This document shows, piece after piece, positions 26,685-35,793 of a stretch of 64,000 nucleotides of DNA (positions are counted from its first letter, which is position 1; the number at the start of each line of letters is the position of its first letter). The DNA comes from Haloterrigena alkaliphila. Its GTDB lineage: Archaea; Halobacteriota; Halobacteria; Halobacteriales; Natrialbaceae. Location: NCBI RefSeq assembly GCF_017352155.2, contig NZ_CP071462.1, positions 372,001 to 436,000 of the forward strand. The letters are read 5' to 3'. Both the position numbers and the translations under genes were made by a program. The notes beneath the pieces are model-generated. The model was given only the letters and a program-made list of their open reading frames with translations, was not told where the DNA came from and did not search any database.

Positions 26685-27368
26685 ATGGCGTTCGCTCCCG
26701 ATCGCGTCACGACGATCACGTTCGATTCGTACAGCACCATCGTCGACGTCGATGCCGCCGTGCAGGCCCTCACGGATCACGTCGACGACCCCGAACCGGT
26801 ATCGACGCTGTGGCGACTCCGATCGCTCGAGTACACGCTCGTCGCGAACTACCTCGACGCGTACCAACCGTTCTACGAGATGAACCGGGACGCGCTCCAG
26901 TACGCGCTGGACGTGTTCGACGTCGATATCACGGAAGATGAACGCGACGAGGTACTGGCGGTCTACCACGAACTCGAGGTCTTCGACGACGTTCGAGACG
27001 GGATCGAACGGCTCCACGAGGGCGGCTACGATTGTTACGTGGTCTCGAACGGGGACCCGGACATGCTGTCTTCGATGGTCGCCCACGCCGGTATCGACGA
27101 TCTCCTCGCGGATACGATCAGCGCCGACGAGGTCGAGACGTTCAAGCCCGCCGCCGAACTCTATCGCCACGCGGCAGCGAGAACTGGAACACCGATCGAC
27201 GAAATCGTTCACGTTACCGCCGGCTGGTACGACGTCATGGGAGCGAAACACGCCGGCATGCAGGGTGCGTGGGTCGACCGGAAGGGACGGCCGTGGGAGG
27301 CGGTCGCTGGAACGCCGGATCTGACCGTCGAATCGTTCTACGAACTCGCAAATGCACTCGGCGTCTAA
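26685..27368 (+). CDS. HAD superfamily hydrolase, haloacid dehalogenase type II-like
   Basis: A 227-residue HAD-fold enzyme. Motif I is FDSYSTIVDV (nucleophile Asp, general acid region), motif II VVSNGD, motif III Lys in ETFKPAAELYRHA, motif IV region VTAGWYDVMGAKHAG. Spacing matches L-2-haloacid dehalogenases, but the usual SSNxWD near motif IV is replaced by TAGWYD, so the substrate could be different. It lies between two haloalkane-dehalogenase-like hydrolases, which would make chemical sense for stepwise dehalogenation. Confidence 0.85.
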   Translation: MAFAPDRVTTITFDSYSTIVDVDAAVQALTDHVDDPEPVSTLWRLRSLEYTLVANYLDAYQPFYEMNRDALQYALDVFDVDITEDERDEVLAVYHELEVFDDVRDGIERLHEGGYDCYVVSNGDPDMLSSMVAHAGIDDLLADTISADEVETFKPAAELYRHAAARTGTPIDEIVHVTAGWYDVMGAKHAGMQGAWVDRKGRPWEAVAGTPDLTVESFYELANALGV

Positions 27369-27746
27369 TACGACTCGCCCAACGACGTGGTACCGCCGTT
27401 TGAGTGGACCTCTACTAGCGGCGACACAGATTCGATACGGAGGAGGGAGTCGGGATTGCGAGCGATCCGAGGCAGTATCCGGGGACGACGCCGTACGCGA
27501 CGGGCGACGACAGAAACCCGATAGCCATCCGGCGGTCGGATCGTCTATCGAGCGCCGTCATCACCTAGAATCCAGCACCGATAGGAACGACACCACCTCG
27601 TAGATGACCGCCCGGAGGGTTCGCAACCTACTTCCGGGAGATCTCGCGGTCGGAGATCGTTCGAGACCGACCACGGCTTCGGACTCGAGCGATGGATCGA
27701 CGACCCGATCGAAACCGCGTGTGAAGCGGGATAGTCGTGCCCCGAT
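27369..27746. other. Intergenic region, 378 bp
   Basis: Convergent spacer between the HAD gene and the minus-strand hydrolase. I see no gene, tRNA or clear repeat; several short frames are broken by stops. It may contain decayed sequence. Confidence 0.5.
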
Positions 27747-28583
27747 TTAGGCCCCGTCGAGGAATTCGCGGAGCCGATCGCCGTAGGCGTCGGGCCGATC
27801 GGCCATGACCCAGTGACTCGCCTCGTCCAACCCGACGAGTTCGGCGTCGGAAACGTCTTCTTCCAGCCGCTCGGCGTACTCGATGGGCTGGAACTCGTCC
27901 TCGGCGCCCCACAGGAGGAGCGTTCGAGCCGAAATCTCGCTCGGATCGATCTCGGTCGTGTGACTCGTGTTGGTCCCGATCGCGTTGCGCGAGAGCGAGA
28001 CGATCGCTGCTTCGGAGTCCCACGGGTCGAGCATCCCGTCGACGAATTCTTCGCTCGGGTCGTCGTAGCGGGTCTCACGGAAGACCCCTTCGAGCATTTC
28101 TCGGGCGTCGTCGACGCTCATCTCGTCGATGGTCGCGGGCAGTCCGAGATCGAGGATCGTCTCGATCGGCCAGGAATCGTAGCAGACGGCGTTCGAGAGG
28201 ACGAGGTTCTCGACCGCGTCGGGTTCGTGAGCGGCGTAGCGAAGTCCCACGCCGCCGCCGAGGTCGTGCCCGACGAACGAGAGGGGCTCGAGGTCCAGTT
28301 CGTCGACTAACCCGTCGATCATCGCCTCCTGGGCGCGGATCGAGCGATCGAAGCCGTCGTGCATCGCCGAATTCCCGTACCCGACCATGTCCGGGACGAT
28401 CACTCGGTACTCGTCGGACAGCGGCGGTGCGACGTCGCGCCAGAGGAACGACGACGTCGGAATGCCGTGGCAAAACAGTATCGGTTCGCCGTCACCGTCG
28501 TCGTAGTAGGCGACCTCGAGGTCGTGCTCGTCGACGCTGACGGTCGTCGTCTCCTGCTCGTCTGCCCACGTCTCGTAATCCAT
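27747..28583 (-). CDS. Alpha/beta hydrolase, paralogue of the gene at 24375
   Basis: A 278-residue protein closely similar along its length to the hydrolase at 24375-25205: both have TW near the start, a GDGEP loop, HGIPT-SFLWR, VPD-VGYGNS, FDRSIRAQE, GHDLGGGV-LRYAAH and TNTSHTTEI/TNTNHTTEI. The Asp nucleophile (GHDLGGG) and C-terminal His (ASHWVMAD) are kept, again with Leu after the nucleophile. The two copies are on opposite strands about 2.5 kb apart, probably an old duplication. Substrate unknown. Confidence 0.85.
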   Translation of the reverse strand: MDYETWADEQETTTVSVDEHDLEVAYYDDGDGEPILFCHGIPTSSFLWRDVAPPLSDEYRVIVPDMVGYGNSAMHDGFDRSIRAQEAMIDGLVDELDLEPLSFVGHDLGGGVGLRYAAHEPDAVENLVLSNAVCYDSWPIETILDLGLPATIDEMSVDDAREMLEGVFRETRYDDPSEEFVDGMLDPWDSEAAIVSLSRNAIGTNTSHTTEIDPSEISARTLLLWGAEDEFQPIEYAERLEEDVSDAELVGLDEASHWVMADRPDAYGDRLREFLDGA

Positions 28584-28721
28584 GACGTGCCACGCTGCAA
28601 CGGCGAGGTCATTAGCGGTTGGGGTCGGTCGGAATTCGGACGTGTTCGCGGGCTCACTCGAGAGACGCCGTGATCGGCTCGCCCGCGTTCGTCGCCGTCG
28701 TTTCGAAGTTCGCGACCGAGG

Positions 28722-29000
28722 TCACCGTGACGCCGCTTCTGCAAACCGCTCGTCGTTGAGGGAATACACGTTCTGTCTGGCGTCCATGAACGATATTTCC
28801 GAGGTGACGAGGTCGCGGTCCTCGAGTTGGTTCAACGCGTAGCGAACCGTCCGAGCGGGTAACATCGTTTCCTCCGCGAGTCGGGACTGAGTGAGGGTCC
28901 CTTCGTGAACGAGGACGGTCAACACGAGTTTGGCGCTCGGCGGAACGTCCTTGGCGGCTTCCGGTGCGGTGTTCGTCGACAGGGCGGGCGTATCGCTCAT
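28722..29000 (-). CDS. Winged-helix transcriptional regulator (MarR-like)
   Basis: A 92-residue protein starting MSDTPALSTN. The core SAKLVLTVLVHEGTLTQSRLAEETMLPARTVRYALNQLEDRDLVTSE is a winged helix-turn-helix with the recognition helix at LPARTVRYALNQL, followed by a wing (ISFMDARQNVYSL). Single-domain haloarchaeal regulators of this size are common. It lies beside the alpha/beta hydrolase and may control it; this is inference from position. An ATG 12 nt further upstream is also possible. Confidence 0.8.
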   Translation of the reverse strand: MSDTPALSTNTAPEAAKDVPPSAKLVLTVLVHEGTLTQSRLAEETMLPARTVRYALNQLEDRDLVTSEISFMDARQNVYSLNDERFAEAASR

Positions 29001-29168
29001 GTATCGGTCCACTCGCCGCGAAGCGATTTCAATAGCTCTCGACCGTGCATCAGTCGCGCACAGACGCGACGGAGATACCCACTCGGGTTTCAGTACCGCG
29101 ATGCGTGAACGAGTACGACGGCCCGGTGATCGGCTCCGTCTCAGGCCTGAACGTGGTGAACGCGGGTT

Positions 29169-29297
29169 TCAACGGTCGCGAATCGCCCAGTGAGCCGCGA
29201 CGGGACCGCCCGTCTCGAGTTCCTCGAGGAGCGTCGGGAACTCCCGAGCGACTCGTGGAACGCGAGACAGGTCTTCGCGCCACAGATCGAGAGACAT
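29169..29297 (-). CDS. Possible 42-residue protein
   Basis: A short frame in an otherwise empty 348-bp spacer: MSLDLWREDLSRVPRVAREF, then PTLLEELETGGPVAAHWAIRDR. Codons are haloarchaea-like (third positions mostly G/C; many Glu/Leu/Arg), and it reads as an amphipathic helical protein. It may be a real small gene or the start of a decayed larger one. No homologue is recognised. Confidence 0.35.
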   Translation of the reverse strand: MSLDLWREDLSRVPRVAREFPTLLEELETGGPVAAHWAIRDR

Positions 29298-29348
29298 GTC
29301 TCGGACTAGCATGAAAGGCTTTACTGCGGGGACGGTGTATCGAGATCA

Positions 29349-29876
29349 ATGGCACCCTTCGAGTCCGAACTCGCCGTGTACACCTGTCAGTCGTGCGGCG
29401 AGTGCCAGTTGGCGTCCGCGGCGCCGACGTGTTGTGGGGAACCGATGGACGAGATCGACGAGACGGTTCCCGTCGAATCGCCGGACGAGTCGCATCTCAT
29501 GCGGGCCGTATTCGACATCTCCGAGACGGAACTCGAGGTCTGTCGGCACCTGATGTCCGAGAACGAACTCACGGTCGACGAACTCACGGGACTGGTCGAT
29601 CGGGACCGAAGCGTCGTCACTCGCCATCTCAACCACCTCGTCGAACTAGGGATGGTCGAGAAGCACTCCCGCGTGCTCTCTAATGGCGGCCGCGTGAACG
29701 TCTACTCGCATCGATCGGCGGACGCGGTCCGTCGACAGTTCAAACTCGGGCTGTACACGTGGCTGACCGACGCCGTGGACGTCATCGACGACCTCAGCGA
29801 GGACAAGATCGAGCGACTCGTCGGGGGAGCGGACGAGGACGACCGCGGTCCGGTCATCGTCGAAGAGGACGAGTAA
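29349..29876 (+). CDS. Transcriptional regulator with N-terminal zinc ribbon and winged HTH
   Basis: A 175-residue protein. Residues 10-30 form a Cys-rich ribbon (Cys13, Cys16, Cys19, Cys28, Cys29). Residues about 50-125 form a winged helix of TrmB/ArsR type (ETELEVCRHLMSENELTVDELTGLVDRDRSVVTRHLNHLVELGMVEK, then a wing with NGGRVNVYSH). The end is helical and acidic. It probably binds DNA under metal or redox control. Divergent from the MarR-like gene and convergent with the NADH oxidase, its possible target. Confidence 0.8.
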   Translation: MAPFESELAVYTCQSCGECQLASAAPTCCGEPMDEIDETVPVESPDESHLMRAVFDISETELEVCRHLMSENELTVDELTGLVDRDRSVVTRHLNHLVELGMVEKHSRVLSNGGRVNVYSHRSADAVRRQFKLGLYTWLTDAVDVIDDLSEDKIERLVGGADEDDRGPVIVEEDE

Positions 29877-29986
29877 CGTCGCCACGACCTGCTCGGACGC
29901 GCACCGCTCGAAGAGACGGACTCGCCGCTATCGAGCGTTGTCGAGAACGCAGTGCTATCGAACGACAGCGACGCTTCTACGGCCCG

Positions 29987-31465
29987 TCATCGCAGTTCCC
30001 CGCCGAGCACCTTCGCGGCGACGAGCACGGGATCCCACGTCGTGTTGAACGGCGGCGCGTACGCGAGGTCGTAGTTCTCGAGTTCGAAGACGGTGGCGCC
30101 CGCCTCGAGGGCGCCGACGACCGCGTGACTGCGGTGGACCGCGCCCTCGCCGTACTCGCTGACCAGACTCGCCCCGAGCACGCGTCCCGAGTCACGGTCG
30201 GCCGTCAGCGTGACGGTGACGTCGCCGCCCTCGGGATAGTAGCCCGCGCGCGATTTCGCGGTGATGGTCTCGCTGACGGGGTCGAATCCGGCTTTTCGGG
30301 CCTCGTCGGGATCGATGATCCCGGTCCGAGCCGCTTCGACGTCGAATGCCTTCACGGCGGCCGTGCCGGCGACGCCGCCGCCCTCCGAGGGTGTTCCGGT
30401 GACGGTCTGGCCGACCGCACGGCCGTGTCGGTTGGCCGTCAGCGCCAGCGGCGCGTACGTCGGCTCACCGGTCACGACGTGGGTGGCCTCCGCGCAGTCG
30501 CCCGCGGCGTAGACGTCAGGTGCGCTCGTCTCGCGGTAAGCGTCGGTCGCGATCGCGCCCGTCGGCCCGATCTCGAGGCCGGCGTTTTCGGCGAGGGCCG
30601 TCCGCGGGCGAACGCCGGTTCCGAGCAGGACCATATCGACCGGGACTCGCTCGGTTTCGGTGACGACGGCACCGACCTCGCCGGCGTCATCGGACTGCGT
30701 CCGATTGCTCGAGGGACTTCGCCCCTCGCTGTCGTCGGACGCCCCGCTGCCCGCGAGTTCACGGACTTCGCTTCCGAGATAGAGGGTTACGTCCTGGTCG
30801 CGGAGGTGGGCGGCCACCGCCTCGCTGGTCGCCTCGCTGAACCCCTTCAGGACGCGATCACCGCGCTGGAACAGGTGGACTTCGAAGTCGTTCGCGGCCA
30901 GCGCTTCGGCCATCTCGATACCGATGTAGCCACCGCCGACGACGGCGACCGGGCCGGTGCAGTCCTCGAGGTACCGGCAGGCCGGCCCCCGGTCCGGCTG
31001 CTGGAACGACTCGTCGCTGCGGGCGCGGGCGACGTACTCCCGGAGTTCCTTTCCGTCGCTCATCGACCCGAGCGTGTAGACGCCCTCGAGGTCGACGCCG
31101 CCGATCGGCGGGACGACCGACTCCGCGCCCGTCGCGAGCAGCAGGTGATCGTACGGCTGGACGACGTCTCCATCGTCACTCTCGGCCGTAACCGTCCGCT
31201 CGTCGGGATCGATCGCGACGACCTCGTGGCCCGTCCGCAGGTCGATGTCGCGTTCCTCGCGGAACTCCTGCGGTGTGACCGAGACCAGCGCCTCGAGCGA
31301 CTGGATCTCTCCTTTGACGTAGTAGGGCAGCCCGCAGGCGCCGTAGGAGACCCACTCCCCCTTCTCGAAGACGACGATCTCGAGGTCGGAATCCTCGCGT
31401 CGGGCCTTGCTCGCCGCGGCCATTCCCGCCGCGTCACCGCCGACGATGACGAAGGTATCCGTCAT
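29987..31465 (-). CDS. NADH oxidase / CoA-disulfide reductase-type flavoprotein
   Basis: A 492-residue class III pyridine nucleotide-disulfide oxidoreductase. FAD motif GGDAAGMAAASKA (from residue 9), single redox Cys44 in YGACGLPYYV, NAD motif VVGGGYIGIEMAEA, and a second FAD motif VYAAGDCAEA. A single active-site Cys instead of CxxxxC marks this as NADH oxidase, CoA-disulfide or persulfide reductase. Loop after the NAD domain contains a Ser/Asp-rich insertion (SGASDDSEGRSPSSN). The start MTDTFVIVGGD at 31465 was preferred to one 15 nt upstream. Confidence 0.88.
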   Translation of the reverse strand: MTDTFVIVGGDAAGMAAASKARREDSDLEIVVFEKGEWVSYGACGLPYYVKGEIQSLEALVSVTPQEFREERDIDLRTGHEVVAIDPDERTVTAESDDGDVVQPYDHLLLATGAESVVPPIGGVDLEGVYTLGSMSDGKELREYVARARSDESFQQPDRGPACRYLEDCTGPVAVVGGGYIGIEMAEALAANDFEVHLFQRGDRVLKGFSEATSEAVAAHLRDQDVTLYLGSEVRELAGSGASDDSEGRSPSSNRTQSDDAGEVGAVVTETERVPVDMVLLGTGVRPRTALAENAGLEIGPTGAIATDAYRETSAPDVYAAGDCAEATHVVTGEPTYAPLALTANRHGRAVGQTVTGTPSEGGGVAGTAAVKAFDVEAARTGIIDPDEARKAGFDPVSETITAKSRAGYYPEGGDVTVTLTADRDSGRVLGASLVSEYGEGAVHRSHAVVGALEAGATVFELENYDLAYAPPFNTTWDPVLVAAKVLGGELR

Positions 31466-31483
31466 GGACGGATCGTCCACGGC

Positions 31484-31910
31484 TCACCTTGTAACTGTGC
31501 GGTCGGCGGCTCTCGCGGTCTCGAGAAGCGCAATCGCTAGGCAGACGCCGTCCGGTCCCTGGAGGTCGATGCCGCCGTTACCGTCGATCACTTCGCCGGT
31601 GACGTCTCTCGACTCCTCGCTCGCGAGACAGCGGACGAGTCCGGCGATCTCATCGCCGGTCGCGAACCGCTCGAGCGGGATGTCCTCGCGCAGGCCGCCC
31701 CGAACGTTCTCGGAGAGCGCGTCGACCATCTCCGTCCGCGTGAAGCCGGGGGCGATACAGTTGGCCGTCGTCCGCGTTCTGGCCAACTCGAGCGCGAGCG
31801 ACCTGGTGACGGTGAATCAGCGAGATGATCCGGTACCCGAAGAGACCGCTCGTGACCGTAGCGTAGTTGGCCTGTTCGACGGTGCCCTGCTTGTCGACAA
31901 CGCTCGAGCC
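31484..31910 (-). pseudogene. Decayed FabG-like 3-oxoacyl-ACP reductase (SDR), 5' part missing and frameshifted
   Basis: From 31910 downward, one frame encodes GSSVVDKQGTVEQANYATVT then SGLFG, the catalytic Ser...YxxxK region of FabG with Lys altered to Thr. After an insertion of about 25 nt the frame changes to TRSLALELARTRTTANCIAP, then GFTRTEMVDAL and DVTGEVIDGNGGIDL, a normal FabG C terminus. The Rossmann N-terminal half is absent (an in-frame TGA precedes GSSVV). It reads past the usual stop to 31484. The gene is certainly inactive. Confidence 0.78.
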
Positions 31911-31950
31911 GCATCATTTCGCCGCTTCGACGACGATCGAATCTCGAGTG

Positions 31951-34900
31951 TCACTCAGCTGCTGGAAGCGTAAACGAGAACGTGGAGCCTTCGCCCGGTT
32001 CGCTTTCGACCCAGATTTCCCCTTCGTGTCGTTCGACGATCCGCTCACAGAGTGCGAGACCGATACCGGTTCCGCTGTGTTCTTCCTGACTGTGAAGCCG
32101 GTCGAAAACGGTAAAGATGCGGTCTTGATCGTCAGGATCGATCCCGATACCCTCGTCTTCGACCGAGATGACCCATTTTTGACCACGTCGTCTGGCACCG
32201 ACGTGCACCCGCGGCGGCTCGTCGCCGCTGTACGTAATCGCGTTCGAGAGCAGATTCTGGAAGACCTGCCGCATCTGGGTGTCGTCACCCTTTACCCGTG
32301 GAAGTCGTTCCGTCGTGATTTCGGCGTCGGTCTCTTCGATTTGTATCTGTAAGTTATCTACTACGTCACTGAACACGTCTTCTAACTCGATCGGCTCGAT
32401 CGGGTCGCCGCGCGTCTCCACCCGGGAGTACGCGAGGAGGCCGTCGATCATCTCGCGCATCCGTTCCGCTCCGTCGACTGCGAACTCGAGGAACTCTCGC
32501 CCGTCCTCATCGAAGGCATCGGCGTAGCGGCTCTCGAGCAGTTGGAGATAACTCGTCACCATCCGTAGCGGTTCCTGTAAGTCGTGTGAGGCGGCGTACG
32601 CGAATTGCTCGAGCCGTTCGTTCGATTCCTCGAGCTTTTCGACCGTTGCTTCGAGTTTGCGCTGGGACTTCCGGCGTTCAGTAATGTCGGTCAGCGTCAC
32701 GACCGCGCGACTTACGTCCCCCCGCTCATTTCTGACCGGCATCCCGTGTTCCATGATGATTCGCCGGCCATCATCGAACGTCGTGATCTCGTAGACGTTC
32801 GGCTCCATCACCTCCTCGCCCTGAAGCACCTGATACATCGTCCAGTCTTCGGGCTCGACTCCCTCACCAGAGTCCGCCCACACCGCGGAATACTTTTCGT
32901 AGTCCTCGAAACCGTCCGCGTTGAAGACGTCTCCGCCCCAGATCTCTTTTGCCGTGTCGTTTGCCCGAATCATCGAACCGTCCGCATCGGAGACGACGGC
33001 ACCGACGGGAAGCACGTCGAATAACGTCTCGAGTTGCTTGCGTTGCTCCTGGGCCTCGAGTTCCGCCTGTTTCCGTTCCGTAATATCGGTCAGTGCGCCG
33101 GGGAATGTAATCGGATCTCCGTCCTCGTCGCACTCGACGTGGCCGCGTGCCACGACCCAGCGGAGTTCCCCGTCGGCGTTCCAGACCCGATACTCCTCTT
33201 CGTATTCGTCACCGGATTCGACGGCTTCCTGAATCTTCCGCTCGACGCGCTCGCGGTCGTCTTCGTGAATTGACGAGGTGATCCGTTCCAGCGGGACTCC
33301 CTCTCGGGCCGCGTCCGGATCGACGCCGAACGTCCTGGCGAACGACGCGCCGGTAACGAACGTGTCTTCGGGGATCCGCCACTCCCAGGTGCCGACCGCA
33401 CCGGCCTCCGTCGCCGCCTCGAGTTGGGCCTTCGCATCCTCGAGATATCGCTCGCGCTCCTTCTGCTCGGTGATATCCTGGGCCATCGTCATGCCCGCGA
33501 AGACGTCGCCGCGCTCGTCGGTGATCGGCACCGAGCGGAGCACCCACTCTCGACCTTCGTAACAAAGTTCAATCGATGCTTCCTCGCCCTCGAGCGCCGC
33601 TTGGAACGCGGGTTCGAGGTCGTCGACGGTTTCGTCGGGCCAGACGTCTCGGAAGTTCTTCCCCTCGAGATCGTCGGGGTCGACGGGAATCCAGTCGAAC
33701 CCCTGTCCCGCTGCCAGCGTGTACTCGAGGTCGTGGTCGAACAGCGTCACGAGACCGTTCGGGAAGTACTCCGCGAGCGTCCGGTACCGTTGTTCGGACT
33801 CCTTCCGGGCTTGCTCGCGCTTCTTGCGTTCGGTCACGTCGCGGAAGTAGACCGAGATGCCGGTCTCGGAGGGATAGAGATTCGCCTCGACCCAGAAGTC
33901 GAGCGTGTCGTAGTAAAGTTCGTAGCTGGTCGCTTCCTGTTCGTCCCGGGCCGTATGGAAGGCCTCCCAGACGTCGTCGATTTCAGCAGCGGACGGAAAC
34001 ACATCCCAGAGGCGTTTACCGAGCAACTCCTCCTCCGAGTGCTGGAGGAGTTCTTCGGCGCGCTCGTTGACGTGCGTGAAGTGGAAGTCTTCATCGACCG
34101 CGTAGAAGGCGTCAGAAATCCGTCCGAGCATGCGCTGGAGTTCGCTTTCGAGTTCCTGTTCGCGCTCCCGTCGGTCGGTCATATCGCGAGTCACCTTCAG
34201 ATATCCGCGATGGGTTCCGTCCGCGTCCCGGACCGCCGAGATCGTCACGTTCGCCCAGAACCGCGTGCCGTCCTGCCTGACGCGCCACCCTTCGTCTTCG
34301 ACGGAGCCGTTCTCGAGAGCCCGCTCGAGGTTTCGCTCGGGGACGCCCGCATCTCGGTCTTCTTCGGTGTAAAACGTCGAGAAGTGTTCGCCGAGAATCT
34401 CGTTCCGATCGTACCCTTTGATCCGCGACGCACCTTCGTTCCAGCTCACGACGGACCCATCGGAATCGAGGCGGAAAATCGCGTACTCTTCGACGGCGTC
34501 GGCCAGCGATCGAAACTCCTCTTCGCTCTCCCGCAAGGCGTCTTCCGAACGCTTCCGATCGGTGATGTCGTAATAGAGTTCGATCCGACCACCGGCGTAC
34601 TGGCCGGTCTCGACGGGTTTGCTGTAGTGCTCGAGCCACCGTCCCTCGCGGTCGTCGTCCGCCGTGAGTCGACACTCGAACCGCTCGGTGTAGCTGTTGT
34701 CCTCGTAGACGCCCGAAACGGTTTCTTCGAAGCGTTCCGGGTCGGCGAAGTTGTGTTTCATCGTCTCTTCCAGCACCTGTCGTTTGTCGCGCCCGATGAT
34801 CTCGTTTCGATCGAGGCCGAAGTATTCCTCGGCCGTTTCGTCGATCCAGGCGACCTCGAGGTCGCCATCGATTACGAAGGCTCCGATATCGGACTCATCG

Positions 34901-35382
34901 AGTACGGTAGCGATCGATTCGTACGAGTCTCGTGTCGACTCGAGCGTGTCCAATCGGTGTTTCTGTTCGGAGAGATCCCGGGCGACGCCGATCGTCCCTT
35001 CGAACTCACCACCATCCATGAGCGGGTTGATTCGAAGTTCGCACGGTACTGTCCCGCCATCGGCGGTCTGGATACCGAGTTCGAGCGTAGCAATACTGTC
35101 GTCTTCCGCAGTCACTCGAGTGCGGATTTCGCGTTCGATGTCGACGATGTCGTTTTCGGCGAGAACGAGTGAGACGTGTTCGCCGAGAAGTTCATCCCGA
35201 GTGTAGCCGGTCGTCTCGACGATAACCTCATTAACCGCGACAAATCGGCCGTTGGAGTCGAGTTGGTAGATCCCGTCGTCGATCGTGTTAACAAGCGTCT
35301 GATATCGTTGCAGAGCCACATCGTTTTCGGCATCCCCCCAAAATGATCCTTCAGAAGCGTCCGCTCGTGTTCCCATAGTCAC
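31951..35382 (-). CDS. Seven-PAS-domain sensor histidine kinase
   Basis: An 1143-residue protein. I count seven PAS/PAC units (about 25-140, 155-275, 285-405, 415-520, 530-640, 650-765, 780-895), most ending in a PAC-type D-TERK or D-TDRK motif. Then come a short coiled coil, the HisKA domain with phospho-acceptor His933 (ASHDLQEPLRM) and a HATPase domain: N box NLLSNAITYSG, G1 DEGIGIDPDD, G2 GTGIGLALC. No membrane segment or response-regulator domain is present, so it is a soluble sensor acting on an unlinked regulator. PAS ligands (heme, flavin) cannot be read from sequence. It lies next to tRNA-Thr in the accessory region. Confidence 0.92.
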   Translation of the reverse strand: MTMGTRADASEGSFWGDAENDVALQRYQTLVNTIDDGIYQLDSNGRFVAVNEVIVETTGYTRDELLGEHVSLVLAENDIVDIEREIRTRVTAEDDSIATLELGIQTADGGTVPCELRINPLMDGGEFEGTIGVARDLSEQKHRLDTLESTRDSYESIATVLDESDIGAFVIDGDLEVAWIDETAEEYFGLDRNEIIGRDKRQVLEETMKHNFADPERFEETVSGVYEDNSYTERFECRLTADDDREGRWLEHYSKPVETGQYAGGRIELYYDITDRKRSEDALRESEEEFRSLADAVEEYAIFRLDSDGSVVSWNEGASRIKGYDRNEILGEHFSTFYTEEDRDAGVPERNLERALENGSVEDEGWRVRQDGTRFWANVTISAVRDADGTHRGYLKVTRDMTDRREREQELESELQRMLGRISDAFYAVDEDFHFTHVNERAEELLQHSEEELLGKRLWDVFPSAAEIDDVWEAFHTARDEQEATSYELYYDTLDFWVEANLYPSETGISVYFRDVTERKKREQARKESEQRYRTLAEYFPNGLVTLFDHDLEYTLAAGQGFDWIPVDPDDLEGKNFRDVWPDETVDDLEPAFQAALEGEEASIELCYEGREWVLRSVPITDERGDVFAGMTMAQDITEQKERERYLEDAKAQLEAATEAGAVGTWEWRIPEDTFVTGASFARTFGVDPDAAREGVPLERITSSIHEDDRERVERKIQEAVESGDEYEEEYRVWNADGELRWVVARGHVECDEDGDPITFPGALTDITERKQAELEAQEQRKQLETLFDVLPVGAVVSDADGSMIRANDTAKEIWGGDVFNADGFEDYEKYSAVWADSGEGVEPEDWTMYQVLQGEEVMEPNVYEITTFDDGRRIIMEHGMPVRNERGDVSRAVVTLTDITERRKSQRKLEATVEKLEESNERLEQFAYAASHDLQEPLRMVTSYLQLLESRYADAFDEDGREFLEFAVDGAERMREMIDGLLAYSRVETRGDPIEPIELEDVFSDVVDNLQIQIEETDAEITTERLPRVKGDDTQMRQVFQNLLSNAITYSGDEPPRVHVGARRRGQKWVISVEDEGIGIDPDDQDRIFTVFDRLHSQEEHSGTGIGLALCERIVERHEGEIWVESEPGEGSTFSFTLPAAE

Positions 35383-35793
35383 CCATGTCTACTTGCAGTG
35401 AAAAACCTCTCGTCGTACGGTCGGCACCTGGTCTCGACTTCGTGCCGGTTCTTTCGGTATCGGTACGACCGACGAAACCCTCGAGACCGAGAAATATCGC
35501 CACAGAGACAATTACTTCGGCACATCCGGTAGCGGTTAGCAACTCGTCGAGTGGGACGGAGGTCGGTCTCGAGGTGGAGTCGACGTTGGCGACAGTAACG
35601 GCTGGGGATCGAATATCGCAGTTGCTATCAGAGTGATCTCATATAGAACGGGTGTCTCTCCCGAGTACAACTGTTTCGCGTAGAAGGCAAGCCGGCGGAG
35701 GGATTGTGAACCACGGTCGGAGCGAGCTCCTCCCTGATTCAAATCCGCCACAGCTTGCTTCGCTCCTCACGTGATGTTCGTCGCAGAAGACAA
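35383..35793. other. Intergenic region with tRNA-related repeats, 411 bp
   Basis: No gene is convincing here. From 35682 onward it contains a copy of the tRNA-Thr 3' end (separate entry) and at about 35735-35750 a TGATTCAAATCCGCC segment resembling a T-arm in the other orientation. Confidence 0.5.
35682..35712 (+). repeat. Imperfect direct copy of the tRNA-Thr 3' end plus flank (att-like)
   Basis: This 31-bp stretch matches 35785-35814 with two substitutions and one inserted base. The matched part is the last 21 nt of the tRNA gene plus about 9 nt beyond its 3' end. Duplicated tRNA 3' ends are the hallmark of integration at a tRNA attachment site. The two copies lie 103 bp apart, so any integrated element is gone or truncated. 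Confidence 0.6.

Noticed and set aside
33424-35172. A 582-codon plus-strand open frame opposite the histidine kinase
   Set aside because: No domain is recognisable in it, while the minus strand encodes seven PAS domains and a complete kinase core.
35385-35636. A plus-strand frame of 83 codons between the kinase and the tRNA
   Set aside because: Codon composition is not haloarchaea-like, there is no promoter, and the residues show no acidic bias or motif.
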